Shown piece after piece: positions 8,027 through 17,670 of a DNA stretch of 64,000 nt. Source of the stretch: Fructobacillus cardui. Its GTDB lineage: Bacteria; Bacillota; Bacilli; Lactobacillales; Lactobacillaceae. The translations under genes were made by a program, and so were the position numbers. The notes beneath the pieces were generated by a model. The model was given only the letters and a program-made list of their open reading frames with translations. It ran no database searches and was not told the DNA's origin. The DNA lies in NCBI RefSeq assembly GCF_023218935.1, contig NZ_JAJIAL010000001.1. One strand, 5' to 3'. Position 1 is the first letter of the stretch, and each line of letters starts with the position of its first letter.

Positions 8027-10915
8027 TTAGGACTGCCCTGATTTTTCATCGCGCTTTTCACGGGCAATATCCCGGTCCATAATTTTTTTCAAATACTTAG
8101 CCGTATAAGATTCGGTGTTTTTCGCCACCTTTTCCGGTGTACCAGTGACCAGAATCTTCCCACCGCCGGCACCACCCTCTGGACCCAAATCAATCAACCA
8201 GTCGGCTGACTTGATCACATCCAGGTTGTGTTCGATGACGACGACCGTATTGCCGGCATCAACCAAGCGGTTCAAAACCGTTAGCAAGCGAGCAATGTCA
8301 TTAGTGTGCAAACCGGTTGTTGGTTCGTCGAGGATATAAATCGTCTTCCCGTTTGTCCGGCGATGTAACTCAGAAGCCAACTTCATTCGCTGTGCTTCCC
8401 CACCTGATAGGGTGGTTGCGGACTGGCCTAATTTTACATAGCCCAAACCAACGTCATTAATGGTTTGCAAGCGACGTGCAATCTTTGGAATTGGTGCAAA
8501 GAAATCAAGAGCTTCCTTGGCGGTCATATCCAAGACCTGAGAAATCGTCTTGTCCTTGTAAGTGACTTCCAAGGTTTCGGAGTTGTAGCGAGTACCGCCA
8601 CAGACCTCACAGGCCACGTAAACATCCGGCAAGAAATTCATCTCAATCTTGATGACCCCATCACCACGACAGTTTTCACAGCGGCCGCCCTTCGTATTGA
8701 AGGAGAACCGTCCCTTGGAGTAGCCACGAAGTTTAGCCTCATTTGTTTGGGCAAACAACTCGCGAATATCATCGAAGACACCCGTATAGGTTGCCGGATT
8801 AGACCGTGGCGTTCGACCAATTGGTGATTGGTCAATGTCGACCACTTGCTCTAGGTTTTCAATTCCTTCAACCGAGCGGTAGGCACCAGGCTTATTTGAA
8901 TTCTTATTGAGTTTTTGCTTCAAAACTCGCTTCAAAATGGTATTGACCAGTGTCGACTTACCCGATCCAGAAACCCCCGTAACGGCCACAAACTTTCCCA
9001 ATGGGAACTTCGCCGTAATGTTTTTCAGGTTATTTTCCTTCGCTCCCCGAATAACAATTTCTTCGCCATTACCCTTGCGACGAGATTTTGGGACCGGAAT
9101 GTAGCGTTTCCCTGAGAGGTACTGGCCAGTCAAAGATTTGGGATTCTTCATGACTTCGTCCGGTGTACCAGCAGCCATAATTTGGCCACCAAGTGACCCA
9201 GCCCCAGGGCCCACATCAATGAGGTAGTCGGCAGCCTCCATAGTATCTTCGTCATGTTCAACGACAACCAACGTGTTCCCCAAATCGCGCATCGACTGCA
9301 TCGATGCTAACAGTTTGTCGTTATCACGCTGGTGCAAACCAATCGATGGTTCATCCAAAACATAGAGGACCCCAGACAAATTTGACCCGATTTGTGTCGC
9401 CAAGCGAATTCGTTGCGATTCCCCACCAGACAATGTGGAAGCTGACCGAGACAACGTCAAGTAATCCAGGCCAACGGACTGTAAGAAACCAAGTCGATCT
9501 TGAATTTCTTTTAAGATTGGCTGGGCAATTTCTTGATCTTGGGGGCCAAAGGTCAAATCAGCAAAATAAGCCAATTCCTCATCAACCGGCAAATTAGTGA
9601 CATCACCAATATTGCGGCCACCAACTTTGATGGACAAGGCCGCCGGGTTTAACCGGTATCCATGACATGCTGGACAAGTCAGTTGCGTCATGTATTGAGC
9701 CATCTGGTCACGAGTAAAGTCGGAATTGGTTTCCTTATAACGCCGGGAAACGTTGTTCAGCACCCCTTCAAAAACCTGGTCAGCATCACGAACGCCACCA
9801 AAATCATTTTGGAAGTGGAAGTGGAATTCCTTCTCACCCGATCCATACAAAATCAGGTCCTGATCCTTCTTCGACAAATCCATGAAGGGCACATTTTGAT
9901 CAATCCCAAATTGTTCACAGAACTGTTCCAGCAGTGCTGGATAGTAGTTAGAAGAAATTGGGTTCCAAGGCGCCAAAGCACCCTGTTTCAACGTCAGAGT
10001 ATCATCTGGCACAACCAGATCCAGATCGACCTCTTGAGTCGCTCCAAGCCCCTGACAGACAGGACAAGCCCCCATCGGTGCGTTGAAAGAAAAGAGCCGC
10101 GGCTCCAATCGGCCAACCTTAAAATCTTTCAGGTCGCCCAAATAGTGGTCTGAGAACCGCAATGGCGCAGGAACTTTCTCGTCACCACGGCCAACCGGCT
10201 CCAAGACCACTAAACCGCCAGCTAGGTTCGTGGCTGCTTCAATCGAATCGAAAAGGCGAGACCGGGCATCAGCACGCAAAACAATCCGATCCACCAAAAC
10301 ATCAATATCATGGAAACGATTACGTTCCAAAGCGAGGTCGTCAACCGTATCAAGTTCAACAATCTCACCATCGATTCGAGCCCGTAAATAACCCTGCTTT
10401 TGCATCTGAGCAAAGGCCTTTTCGTGGGTACCCTTCTTGTGCTGGATAATCGGTGCAAAGACCTGCAAACGAGTTCCCTCAGGTAACTCTTTTTGAGCAT
10501 ATTCGACCATCTGATCAATCGAATGCAGAATTTTCGTCCCATCCTTTGGATCATCAGGCTTCCCCACTCGAGCAAACAACAAACGGAAGTAATCTGAAAT
10601 CTCGGTTACCGTTCCGACTGTTGATCGAGGATTATTCGAAGTTGTTTTTTGATCAATGGAAATGGCCGGCGAAAGGCCGTCAATCGAGTCGACGTCGGGC
10701 TTATCCATCTGCCCCAAGAATTGGCGAGCATAGGCGGATAGGGATTCCACGTAGCGACGTTGCCCCTCGGCATAGAGGGTATCAAAAGCCAGAGAAGACT
10801 TTCCAGATCCGGATAAGCCAGTCACAACCGTGAGAGATTCCTTTGGAATATCAACATCAATATTTTTTAAGTTATGGGCACGAGCCCCGCGAATTTCAAT
10901 TTTATCTTTCGCCAT
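8027..10915 (-). CDS. uvrA: excinuclease ABC subunit A
   Basis: About 962 residues from ATG 10915, chosen because a GAGGA site precedes MAKDKIEIRGARAHNLKNI; an in-frame upstream start adds 11 residues. UvrA recognises DNA lesions as a dimer and loads UvrB. Two ABC ATPase modules are visible: Walker A GLSGSGKSS near residue 32 and GVSGSGKST near 640, with LSGGESQR and LSGGEAQR signatures. Zinc modules are seen as CPVCQG...CPACHG and CENCRG...CEVCGG. It lies 86 bp after uvrB in the same direction, so the two are likely co-expressed. Confidence 0.97.
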   Translation of the reverse strand: MAKDKIEIRGARAHNLKNIDVDIPKESLTVVTGLSGSGKSSLAFDTLYAEGQRRYVESLSAYARQFLGQMDKPDVDSIDGLSPAISIDQKTTSNNPRSTVGTVTEISDYFRLLFARVGKPDDPKDGTKILHSIDQMVEYAQKELPEGTRLQVFAPIIQHKKGTHEKAFAQMQKQGYLRARIDGEIVELDTVDDLALERNRFHDIDVLVDRIVLRADARSRLFDSIEAATNLAGGLVVLEPVGRGDEKVPAPLRFSDHYLGDLKDFKVGRLEPRLFSFNAPMGACPVCQGLGATQEVDLDLVVPDDTLTLKQGALAPWNPISSNYYPALLEQFCEQFGIDQNVPFMDLSKKDQDLILYGSGEKEFHFHFQNDFGGVRDADQVFEGVLNNVSRRYKETNSDFTRDQMAQYMTQLTCPACHGYRLNPAALSIKVGGRNIGDVTNLPVDEELAYFADLTFGPQDQEIAQPILKEIQDRLGFLQSVGLDYLTLSRSASTLSGGESQRIRLATQIGSNLSGVLYVLDEPSIGLHQRDNDKLLASMQSMRDLGNTLVVVEHDEDTMEAADYLIDVGPGAGSLGGQIMAAGTPDEVMKNPKSLTGQYLSGKRYIPVPKSRRKGNGEEIVIRGAKENNLKNITAKFPLGKFVAVTGVSGSGKSTLVNTILKRVLKQKLNKNSNKPGAYRSVEGIENLEQVVDIDQSPIGRTPRSNPATYTGVFDDIRELFAQTNEAKLRGYSKGRFSFNTKGGRCENCRGDGVIKIEMNFLPDVYVACEVCGGTRYNSETLEVTYKDKTISQVLDMTAKEALDFFAPIPKIARRLQTINDVGLGYVKLGQSATTLSGGEAQRMKLASELHRRTNGKTIYILDEPTTGLHTNDIARLLTVLNRLVDAGNTVVVIEHNLDVIKSADWLIDLGPEGGAGGGKILVTGTPEKVAKNTESYTAKYLKKIMDRDIAREKRDEKSGQS

Positions 10916-11001
10916 AAAATCCTCTTTCATGGTCAAACGAGCACTCACTCGCTTGGCAAGTTCACCCCTGTTTTATCACATCGGTGACATGAGGCCAACC
11001 T

Positions 11002-13011
11002 TTAGCGGCCGGCCCGTTTCTTTAATTTCATAATGTTATCGCGAATTTTAGCAGCCGTCTCAAAGTCTAAGCCCTTCGCCGCCGCCTTCATTTGGCTAGT
11101 GAGGTTTTCCAAAATTTCAGTCTGGTCTGATTTTGGTAAATCAGCAAAGTCAACTTGCGTCAAGTCAACGTCTTCAACTTCTTCAGCTGCCTTGCTTGCA
11201 CTAATTAAGTCGCGAATTTCCTTTTTAATTGTTTGTGGCGTGATGCCGTGTTCCTTGTTATACGCCATCTGAATGTCACGACGACGAGCCGTTTCATCCA
11301 TGGCTTCCTGCATGGCCCTTGTCACCTTATCGGCATACATAATCACGTGGCCGTTCGCATTTCGAGCAGCACGACCAATTGTTTGAATCAACGAGCGCGG
11401 ATTACGCAAGAAACCTTCCTTATCAGCATCCAAAATGGCCACCAAAGAAGTTTCGGGGACATCAATTCCTTCACGCAACAAGTTAATGCCGACCAGCACA
11501 TCGTACTTGCCCAAACGTAAATCACGGATAATGGCCGTTCGTTCAAGTGTCTTGATATCGGAATGGAGGTAGGCAACTTTGATGCCAACATCCTTCAAAT
11601 AGTCCGTTAAATCCTCTGACATTCGCTTCGTCAAGGTGGTGATAAAGACACGCTCATTTCGTTCAACCCGCAGGTTAATTTCACCCACTAAGTCATCAAT
11701 TTGTCCCATCACTGGCCGAACTTCAATTTCCGGATCCAACAGGCCGGTTGGTCGAATGATTTGCTCAACAATATCACGTTTTGGTACCCGAGAAAGCTCA
11801 TAATCCCCTGGTGTCGCCGACATATAAATAATTTGATTGACGTGCTTCTCAAACTCTGGCAGTTGCAAAGGGCGGTTATCCAATGCTGAGGGCAAACGGA
11901 AACCATAATCAACCAACGTCTGCTTCCGGGCGCGGTCACCGTTGTACATCCCACGAACTTGTGGCATCGTCACGTGACTTTCATCCACAACAATCAAAAA
12001 ATCATCGGGGAAGAAATCTAAGAGGGTAAATGGTGGTTCGCCCTCTTTGCGACCGTCCATCCAGCGTGAATAATTTTCGATTCCAGATGTAAAGCCCATT
12101 TCATTCAACATAGCCAGGTCATATTCGGTTCGCTGCTTGATTCGTTGAGCTTCAAGAAGCTTGCCCTCTTTTTCAAATTCCTTGACCTGGTCTTCCATTT
12201 CTTGGCGAATACCAACTAAGGCTTCCTTCATCCGCTCATCATCGGTCATAAAGTGCTTCGCTGGGAAAATGGCGACATGGTCACGTTCTGAAACAACCTG
12301 CCCCGTCAAAGCTGAAATTTGTCGAATGCGGTCGATTTCGTCACCGAAAAATTCAACCCGCATGGCCAATTCATCCTGGGAAGCCGGGAAAATTTCAATC
12401 ACATCGCCTCGCACCCGGAAAGTGCCACGCTGAAAATCAATATCGTTACGGGTAAATTGGATGTCAATCAGATCGCGCATCAATTGATTACGACCATATT
12501 CGTTACCAACCCGCAAAGAAATCACATGGTTTTGGTATTGGTGCGGATCACCCAAACCAAAGATTGATGAAACTGAGGCAACGACAATCGTATCATTGCG
12601 TTCAAAAAGCGAAGCCGTTGCCGAATTCCGCAACTGGTCAATTTCATCATTAATCGCGGAATCCTTTTCAATAAAGGTATCCGAAGAAGGCACATAGGCC
12701 TCTGGCTGGTAGTAATCATAGTAGGAAACAAAGTATTCGACCGCATTATGTGGAAAGAATTCCTTTAATTCTGAATAAAGCTGACCAGCCAGGGTCTTGT
12801 TATGTGACAAAACCAAGGTTGGCTTATTGTTTTGGGCAATCACATTGGAAATTGTGAATGTTTTCCCTGTTCCGGTTGCCCCGAGCAAAACCTGCTCTTT
12901 GACGCCATCTTTTAAACCCTTCACAAGTTTATCAATCGCTTTCGGCTGATCACCAGTCGGTTGGTACTTTGAAACAACTTCAAAGCTTTGATCTTTTTGC
13001 GGTGTAATCAA
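11002..13011 (-). CDS. uvrB: excinuclease ABC subunit B
   Basis: A 669-residue UvrB. It uses a TTG start at 13011 preceded by GGAGGATATATC. Helicase motif I GATGTGKTFT is near residue 42, and the beta-hairpin region YYDYYQPEAYVPSSDTFIEKD near 98. DEAD-like VVDESH is near 345, motif VI QTIGRAARN near 540, and a C-terminal UVR coiled coil (AAKIRDNIMKLKKRAGR) is present. It verifies damage after UvrA hand-off and recruits UvrC. Confidence 0.97.
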   Translation of the reverse strand: MITPQKDQSFEVVSKYQPTGDQPKAIDKLVKGLKDGVKEQVLLGATGTGKTFTISNVIAQNNKPTLVLSHNKTLAGQLYSELKEFFPHNAVEYFVSYYDYYQPEAYVPSSDTFIEKDSAINDEIDQLRNSATASLFERNDTIVVASVSSIFGLGDPHQYQNHVISLRVGNEYGRNQLMRDLIDIQFTRNDIDFQRGTFRVRGDVIEIFPASQDELAMRVEFFGDEIDRIRQISALTGQVVSERDHVAIFPAKHFMTDDERMKEALVGIRQEMEDQVKEFEKEGKLLEAQRIKQRTEYDLAMLNEMGFTSGIENYSRWMDGRKEGEPPFTLLDFFPDDFLIVVDESHVTMPQVRGMYNGDRARKQTLVDYGFRLPSALDNRPLQLPEFEKHVNQIIYMSATPGDYELSRVPKRDIVEQIIRPTGLLDPEIEVRPVMGQIDDLVGEINLRVERNERVFITTLTKRMSEDLTDYLKDVGIKVAYLHSDIKTLERTAIIRDLRLGKYDVLVGINLLREGIDVPETSLVAILDADKEGFLRNPRSLIQTIGRAARNANGHVIMYADKVTRAMQEAMDETARRRDIQMAYNKEHGITPQTIKKEIRDLISASKAAEEVEDVDLTQVDFADLPKSDQTEILENLTSQMKAAAKGLDFETAAKIRDNIMKLKKRAGR

Positions 13012-13069
13012 GATATATCCTCCTCGCCTGGTAAAAAATCACTCAGGGATATTATAACAAATATAACAA

Positions 13070-13112
13070 AAAACGAACACATGTTCTATTACTTGAACGT
13101 GTTCGTTTTTTG
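13070..13112 (-). terminator. terminator of the ltaS operon
   Basis: AAAAAACGAACAC and GTGTTCGTTTTTT form a stem around a loop of about 18 nt that pairs partly, between the ltaS stop and the uvrB start. It can function on either strand but serves the minus-strand operon. Confidence 0.8.
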
Positions 13113-13121
13113 TTTTGCTTT

Positions 13122-15236
13122 TTATTTCAGCTCCGGTGCATCAGTTTTGTAATCCGATACGGTTGATTGGCCGTTACGTAAGGCCAAAATCGAAGTTGGA
13201 CTCGACGACTGACTCGCCTTCAACGCTTTCAACGTATTGGCCTTCGTATAGTCATACGATTTTTTATCAATTTGGTGGAAATTCCAACGGTTCTTATCAA
13301 AACGAAGCAAGTCACCTGTAATCACCTTATCCGAATTTGACAGTGACTCATCAACGTATGACTGCACCCGCTGGGCTGTTGCCTTTAACGCTGGATTATT
13401 ATCAATCGACAATTTCTGACCAGTCTTACTATCGAAGTATTGGTTCTTATACTTTGTATAAGTTGGCGTCGTCCAATCACCATCACGGAAAGCAACAATT
13501 TGCGGATTCTGAGTTGACAACAAATCGTGACCGAACATGGTCATCCCTTCCGTAGAAACCCCCAAAAGGTTCATCAAGGTTGGCATCATATCAATTTCGC
13601 CACCGTAGGTATCGTTGATGCCCCCCTGCAAACCAGTTGCATGAATCATGAATGGCACCTTTTGGAATTGGGCTAAGTCATAATCACTCACGGAAGTCTT
13701 ACCAAGCAATTTCGCAATGGCAGGCTTGTGGTTTTCAGAAATACCATAATGGTCACCGTACAAAACAAAGACAGAGTTATCGTACAACCCAGCTTGCTTG
13801 AGATAAGCCATCAATTCGCCGAAGGCCTGATCAAGGTAATGAGCAGTTTGAACATAACCATCAACTGTCGTATCACCGGTCTTTGTAGCTGGGAAATCAG
13901 TATCTTCCTTGTCAAGTTCATATGGGTAGTGGTTTGTCACCGTAATTAACTTGGCATAGAATGGCTGTGGCAACTGCTCGATATACTGAGCAGTATCCTT
14001 CAAGAAAATCTTATCCTTCATTCCATAGCCAACGTTATAACTTGGCTTATCACTATCCTTATAGAAGTTCTTTGAGAAGAAATAATTATAACCAAAGGAC
14101 TTATAAGTATTGTTTCGGTTCCAGAAGGTTGGCACGTCACCGTGGAAGGCAGCAGAAGTATAGCCCTGCTGGCCGAGGAGGGCAGGTGTCGCTTCAAAGG
14201 TATTACTTGAACCGTACTTAGTCATCGCTGATCCGGTTGAAAGTCCGTACAAGGAATTTTCCTGCATCATTTCAGCATCGGATGTCTTTCCCTGACCCAC
14301 CTGGTTGTAGAAGTTATCGAACGAAAGCGTATTTTGATCGTGGTAGAAGGCATTTAAGTTTGGTGTAACTTCGCGACCATCAACCTTGTAATCAATCAAA
14401 AATTGCTGGAACGACTCAAGGTGAATAACAAAGACGTTCTTACCCTTTTCCGTTCCAGTATATGAAATATTGGCCGGCACTGAGTTTTGCTTCAAGAAAT
14501 CTTGAACTTTTTGTAAATCAGCAGCACTGGCTTCTTTACGAGATTTCGTTTGATTGTTGGTCTGCCAGGCGTTAAAGGCAGCGTATTCATTTAAGCCTAA
14601 GTACTTAACAATATAGTTGTTATCAAATGAGCGCGTCAACAAACCCGAGCGGTCAACCGAAGCGACTCCAAAATCAACCAACATCAAGACAATTCCTAAA
14701 ATGGTTGTCAAAATCGCATAACGCTTTTGAATTGCTTGCTTATCAATGGGCCAGAACTTAAAGAGTAAGACAACGGCCATCACAATCAAGTCGACATAGA
14801 CTAAGAAATCAGTTGGGCGAATAATGGCCGCAATCGACTTTCCCAGGTTATTGCCCGTTGATGAGCCCGATCCCATAATCCCAAAGGATAGGAAATCAGA
14901 AAATTCACGGTAATAAAGAATATTGGCAAAGAGCCAAATGGTCTGAATTAAGTTCATCACCCAGGCTAAAATATAAGCCACTTTCCCGCGGAAATAGAGT
15001 GCAATCCCGAGCAAGATAATTGCCGTTGGAATTGGGTTCAAGAAAAGTAAGAAATCTTGAATTGGTCCTTGGACGCCCAAAGAGAAATTGATGTGGTAAT
15101 TAATATAGGTCTTTAACCACACAAAAAAAAGGTTCAAAACAAAAAAACCACTAATACTAGTCCAAAAGTCCTGAGTATTCTTCATCTTTTGCCAGATTTT
15201 TTTTGGCTTGAATGCATTTTTAAGACGAGCTAACAT
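13122..15236 (-). CDS. ltaS: lipoteichoic acid synthase family protein (sulfatase fold)
   Basis: About 704 residues starting at ATG 15236, behind GAGGAAAACC. Five N-terminal transmembrane helices (about residues 25-215) are followed by an extracellular sulfatase domain. The catalytic Thr is in NQVGQGKTSDAEMM near 325. Metal-ligand regions include VLYGDHYGISE near 525 and AAFHGD near 375. LtaS polymerises glycerol phosphate from phosphatidylglycerol onto a glycolipid anchor at the outer face of the membrane. The upstream genes encode glycolipid synthases, so the operon makes both anchor and polymer. A role as an LTA primase or phosphoglycerol transferase paralogue is possible. Confidence 0.9.
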   Translation of the reverse strand: MLARLKNAFKPKKIWQKMKNTQDFWTSISGFFVLNLFFVWLKTYINYHINFSLGVQGPIQDFLLFLNPIPTAIILLGIALYFRGKVAYILAWVMNLIQTIWLFANILYYREFSDFLSFGIMGSGSSTGNNLGKSIAAIIRPTDFLVYVDLIVMAVVLLFKFWPIDKQAIQKRYAILTTILGIVLMLVDFGVASVDRSGLLTRSFDNNYIVKYLGLNEYAAFNAWQTNNQTKSRKEASAADLQKVQDFLKQNSVPANISYTGTEKGKNVFVIHLESFQQFLIDYKVDGREVTPNLNAFYHDQNTLSFDNFYNQVGQGKTSDAEMMQENSLYGLSTGSAMTKYGSSNTFEATPALLGQQGYTSAAFHGDVPTFWNRNNTYKSFGYNYFFSKNFYKDSDKPSYNVGYGMKDKIFLKDTAQYIEQLPQPFYAKLITVTNHYPYELDKEDTDFPATKTGDTTVDGYVQTAHYLDQAFGELMAYLKQAGLYDNSVFVLYGDHYGISENHKPAIAKLLGKTSVSDYDLAQFQKVPFMIHATGLQGGINDTYGGEIDMMPTLMNLLGVSTEGMTMFGHDLLSTQNPQIVAFRDGDWTTPTYTKYKNQYFDSKTGQKLSIDNNPALKATAQRVQSYVDESLSNSDKVITGDLLRFDKNRWNFHQIDKKSYDYTKANTLKALKASQSSSPTSILALRNGQSTVSDYKTDAPELK

Positions 15237-15256
15237 ATCGGTTTTCCTCACAAAAC

Positions 15257-15517
15257 TTAAAAGGTATGTTGAATATCGAAGAGGAGGTCATAAATCTCGA
15301 TGGCGACCAAATCAACATCATCAAATTTATATTGCTTATTGCGCCGGTGTTCTTCGATTGTCCAAACCTTGTCTTCTTGATCAAGGGTTACCTTTAAAAC
15401 CTCTAGGCCATAGGAGTCAAAACGTCGAACTTGAAAACGTTGGTCTGTTGATTTTTCCATGGCAAAGAGCCGGTTTAATATCGTTGTTAAAACACTTTTA
15501 CTGGCTAAATCATCCAT
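15257..15517 (-). CDS. YkuJ-like (DUF1797) small protein
   Basis: An 86-residue soluble protein. The C-terminal FDDVDLVAIEIYDLL matches the characteristic end of the YkuJ/DUF1797 family. The middle portion (FQVRRFDSYGLEVLKVTLD) is the expected beta-rich region. The function of the family is unknown. A GGGGTGAC site precedes the ATG. It is only 6 bp after the flippase-like gene and 20 bp before ltaS, so it is co-transcribed with envelope genes here. Confidence 0.75.
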   Translation of the reverse strand: MDDLASKSVLTTILNRLFAMEKSTDQRFQVRRFDSYGLEVLKVTLDQEDKVWTIEEHRRNKQYKFDDVDLVAIEIYDLLFDIQHTF

Positions 15518-15523
15518 TCTTTG

Positions 15524-16579
15524 TCACCCCTTTTGTTGCTTTGCCAACCGTTGTTCCTTATTCGGAATTACATAGGCTAAAATACCAGCAAAGAGACAGA
15601 AGTAATAGGTAATGATTCGCCAAATTAAGATAACCAAGACTAAAGTTGCTGGGTTCTTAACGAAAGGCGTAAAGAGAAGTTGAAAGGACAACTCTGCTCC
15701 CCCAACACCGCCTGGAATTGGAAACAACGAAATGACCATCACAATCATAATGTTCATTGTTAAAATTAGCCAGGGGTTAACGGAGCCATAACCAAAGGCC
15801 CGGATAACAAAATATGGTACCAGGTAAAAGGCAATTAACTGCAGGGCTGTCCAGAGCGTTGCCACAAGGAGCGACTTAGCTGAGCGGGCAACACGTTTTG
15901 ACTCCTGATGGAAATTATTGACCTTATCTTCCGCCGTGTCAACTAATTTTTTAACCCGACTAGCACTCATAAACTTTTGTGCAGCACGGCCAGACCATTC
16001 AACAACCTTCAAAGACAACTTTGGCCAAAACATCACCAAGAGCAGGCCAATAATCACAACAGCATGGATGGCGATGGCAAAAGGAATGAAGGTGGCAAAG
16101 GTTGGATCAACATTTTTGTAGATGAAAGAATCGGCGGCTACATAGCCGACAATAAAGAACAAAACGACCACAATTTGATAAACCAAAAACTTCATTAAGA
16201 TCACGGACAAAGCCCGACTACCTTCGATTTTTCCTCTCGTTAAAGCATATAACTGAGCTGGTTGTCCACCGGAAGCAAAGGGTGTTAATCCGATTCCCAA
16301 TTGATTAAGTAATGGTACACGGATTAAAGTGCACCAAGTCGTGTTTTTTCGATCAACTGGACTAAGCAATGACCGAGTAGCCAGTGCTTCTAAAACAAGC
16401 GAAAGAACCATCGTTAACAGCGCGAGAACGAGAAAATGCCAGTCCAAGACTTTCAGAGCTGCCTCTAATTGCTTTTCGCGGCCACTTAGTTCCCGTGTCA
16501 AGTAATAGATGGTTAGACCTGTTAACACAAGGACTAGTAAGGCCGATAATTGGTTTTTTTTGGATTTTAAAACGTCCAT
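15524..16579 (-). CDS. lysylphosphatidylglycerol synthase TM-region / UPF0104 family membrane protein
   Basis: About 351 residues from ATG 16579 (AGGAG precedes it), with eight or more hydrophobic helices. It has FASGGQPAQLYALTRGKI near residue 100 and IPGGVGGAELSFQLLF near 285, both typical of the flippase domain of MprF and its stand-alone homologues. The synthetase domain of MprF is absent. Between glycolipid glycosyltransferases and ltaS, it may translocate a glycolipid or LTA precursor; that is inference from context. It is 10 bp after the preceding glycosyltransferase gene. Confidence 0.85.
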   Translation of the reverse strand: MDVLKSKKNQLSALLVLVLTGLTIYYLTRELSGREKQLEAALKVLDWHFLVLALLTMVLSLVLEALATRSLLSPVDRKNTTWCTLIRVPLLNQLGIGLTPFASGGQPAQLYALTRGKIEGSRALSVILMKFLVYQIVVVLFFIVGYVAADSFIYKNVDPTFATFIPFAIAIHAVVIIGLLLVMFWPKLSLKVVEWSGRAAQKFMSASRVKKLVDTAEDKVNNFHQESKRVARSAKSLLVATLWTALQLIAFYLVPYFVIRAFGYGSVNPWLILTMNIMIVMVISLFPIPGGVGGAELSFQLLFTPFVKNPATLVLVILIWRIITYYFCLFAGILAYVIPNKEQRLAKQQKG

Positions 16580-16589
16580 CAAGAATCTC

Positions 16590-17669
16590 CTAGGACCGAT
16601 TCGTCGACCAAGCTGGCACAAGCGCCCCGTCCTGGTCAGTGTTAAATGACAAGGCGCGATTCTCTAAAACCGCTTGATAAACCTCAGCAAGAATTTCTCC
16701 AACTCGGTTTAAATCTCTTTCTTGTGCAACTTGGAAGCCAGCCTGGGTCAAATCTGATTTTTCACCGGCTAAAATGGCAACCATTTGGCGATCAAAGTCT
16801 TCTAAGTCTTCTGCCTTATAGCTATTAACACCGTCTTTCAGCCAAGAATCATAAACCGGAATATCACGAACCAAGAGGCGTTGCTTAGAGGCCAGGGCTT
16901 CTAAGACGACGATTCCTTCTGTTTCTTCGTAGGATGGATACAAGAATAAATCAGCCCCAGCAAAGGCCCCTAAAATCACGTCCCCCGATAAGTAACCTGG
17001 GAAAATCAGGTTGTTTGGATGCTCACCACCAAAGACAACCCGGCGAATCTTACGTGGCAAGATGGTGGGGTTGGTATGACCAAACCAAATAAAGGTAATT
17101 TCTGGGTGACGCTTGGCTAATTCAACAAAATCGAAAATCCCCTTGCGCTCAAAGAACAGGCCGACAGACATCACAACTTTCTGGCCTGGCTGAATATTAA
17201 AGTAATCCTTGTAAGCCTGAATTTTTTGGGGGTCATTTGCATATTTACTCAAACGAATCCCATTTGAAACAGGGTAAATTGGTTGCGTGAGACCGTAATT
17301 TTCCAAAAGCGATTTTGAATATGGCGTTGGCGTAATCAAAGCATCGGCTTGGCCATAAAGCGCCACCAAGTACTTCTTATACAAGGGAGCAAACAAATTT
17401 GAGGCAAAGAATGAATTACGAAAGTCTTCGTAGGTCGAATGGGCGTGGTAAACCACTTTTTTCCCCATTTTGTGAGCCTTTTTGACCATATACATCGATT
17501 TCACGCCATAAGTGTTGATATGCAAAATATCATAGTCCGTACACTTGGGGTCAGTCGTCACCTCGACATCATCAATCGGTGCCAATGCCTCTTGTTGCAA
17601 GCGCATGGCCCGACCAATGCCTGATTTGGCAATTAATTTTTGGTTTTCAAAATATAACAGTACCTTCAA
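16590..17669 (-). CDS. glycosyltransferase family 4, second glycolipid synthase (LafB/BgsA-like)
   Basis: About 359 residues. I place the start at TTG 17669, because AGGAG lies 8 nt upstream and the protein then begins LKVLLYFENQKLIAKSGIGRA, the normal N-terminus of this family; an upstream ATG would overlap the preceding gene. GT-B fold features include SNGIRLSKY near 165 and the nucleotide-sugar site PSYEETEGIVVLEALA near 260. The family adds the second hexose to monoglucosyl-diacylglycerol, giving the LTA anchor. It sits directly after the first glycosyltransferase. Confidence 0.85.
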   Translation of the reverse strand: MKVLLYFENQKLIAKSGIGRAMRLQQEALAPIDDVEVTTDPKCTDYDILHINTYGVKSMYMVKKAHKMGKKVVYHAHSTYEDFRNSFFASNLFAPLYKKYLVALYGQADALITPTPYSKSLLENYGLTQPIYPVSNGIRLSKYANDPQKIQAYKDYFNIQPGQKVVMSVGLFFERKGIFDFVELAKRHPEITFIWFGHTNPTILPRKIRRVVFGGEHPNNLIFPGYLSGDVILGAFAGADLFLYPSYEETEGIVVLEALASKQRLLVRDIPVYDSWLKDGVNSYKAEDLEDFDRQMVAILAGEKSDLTQAGFQVAQERDLNRVGEILAEVYQAVLENRALSFNTDQDGALVPAWSTNRS

Positions 17670-17670
17670 G

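Noticed and set aside
13616..13630. C6 run in ltaS as another frameshift site
   Set aside because: The reading frame continues normally through it and the protein is full length.
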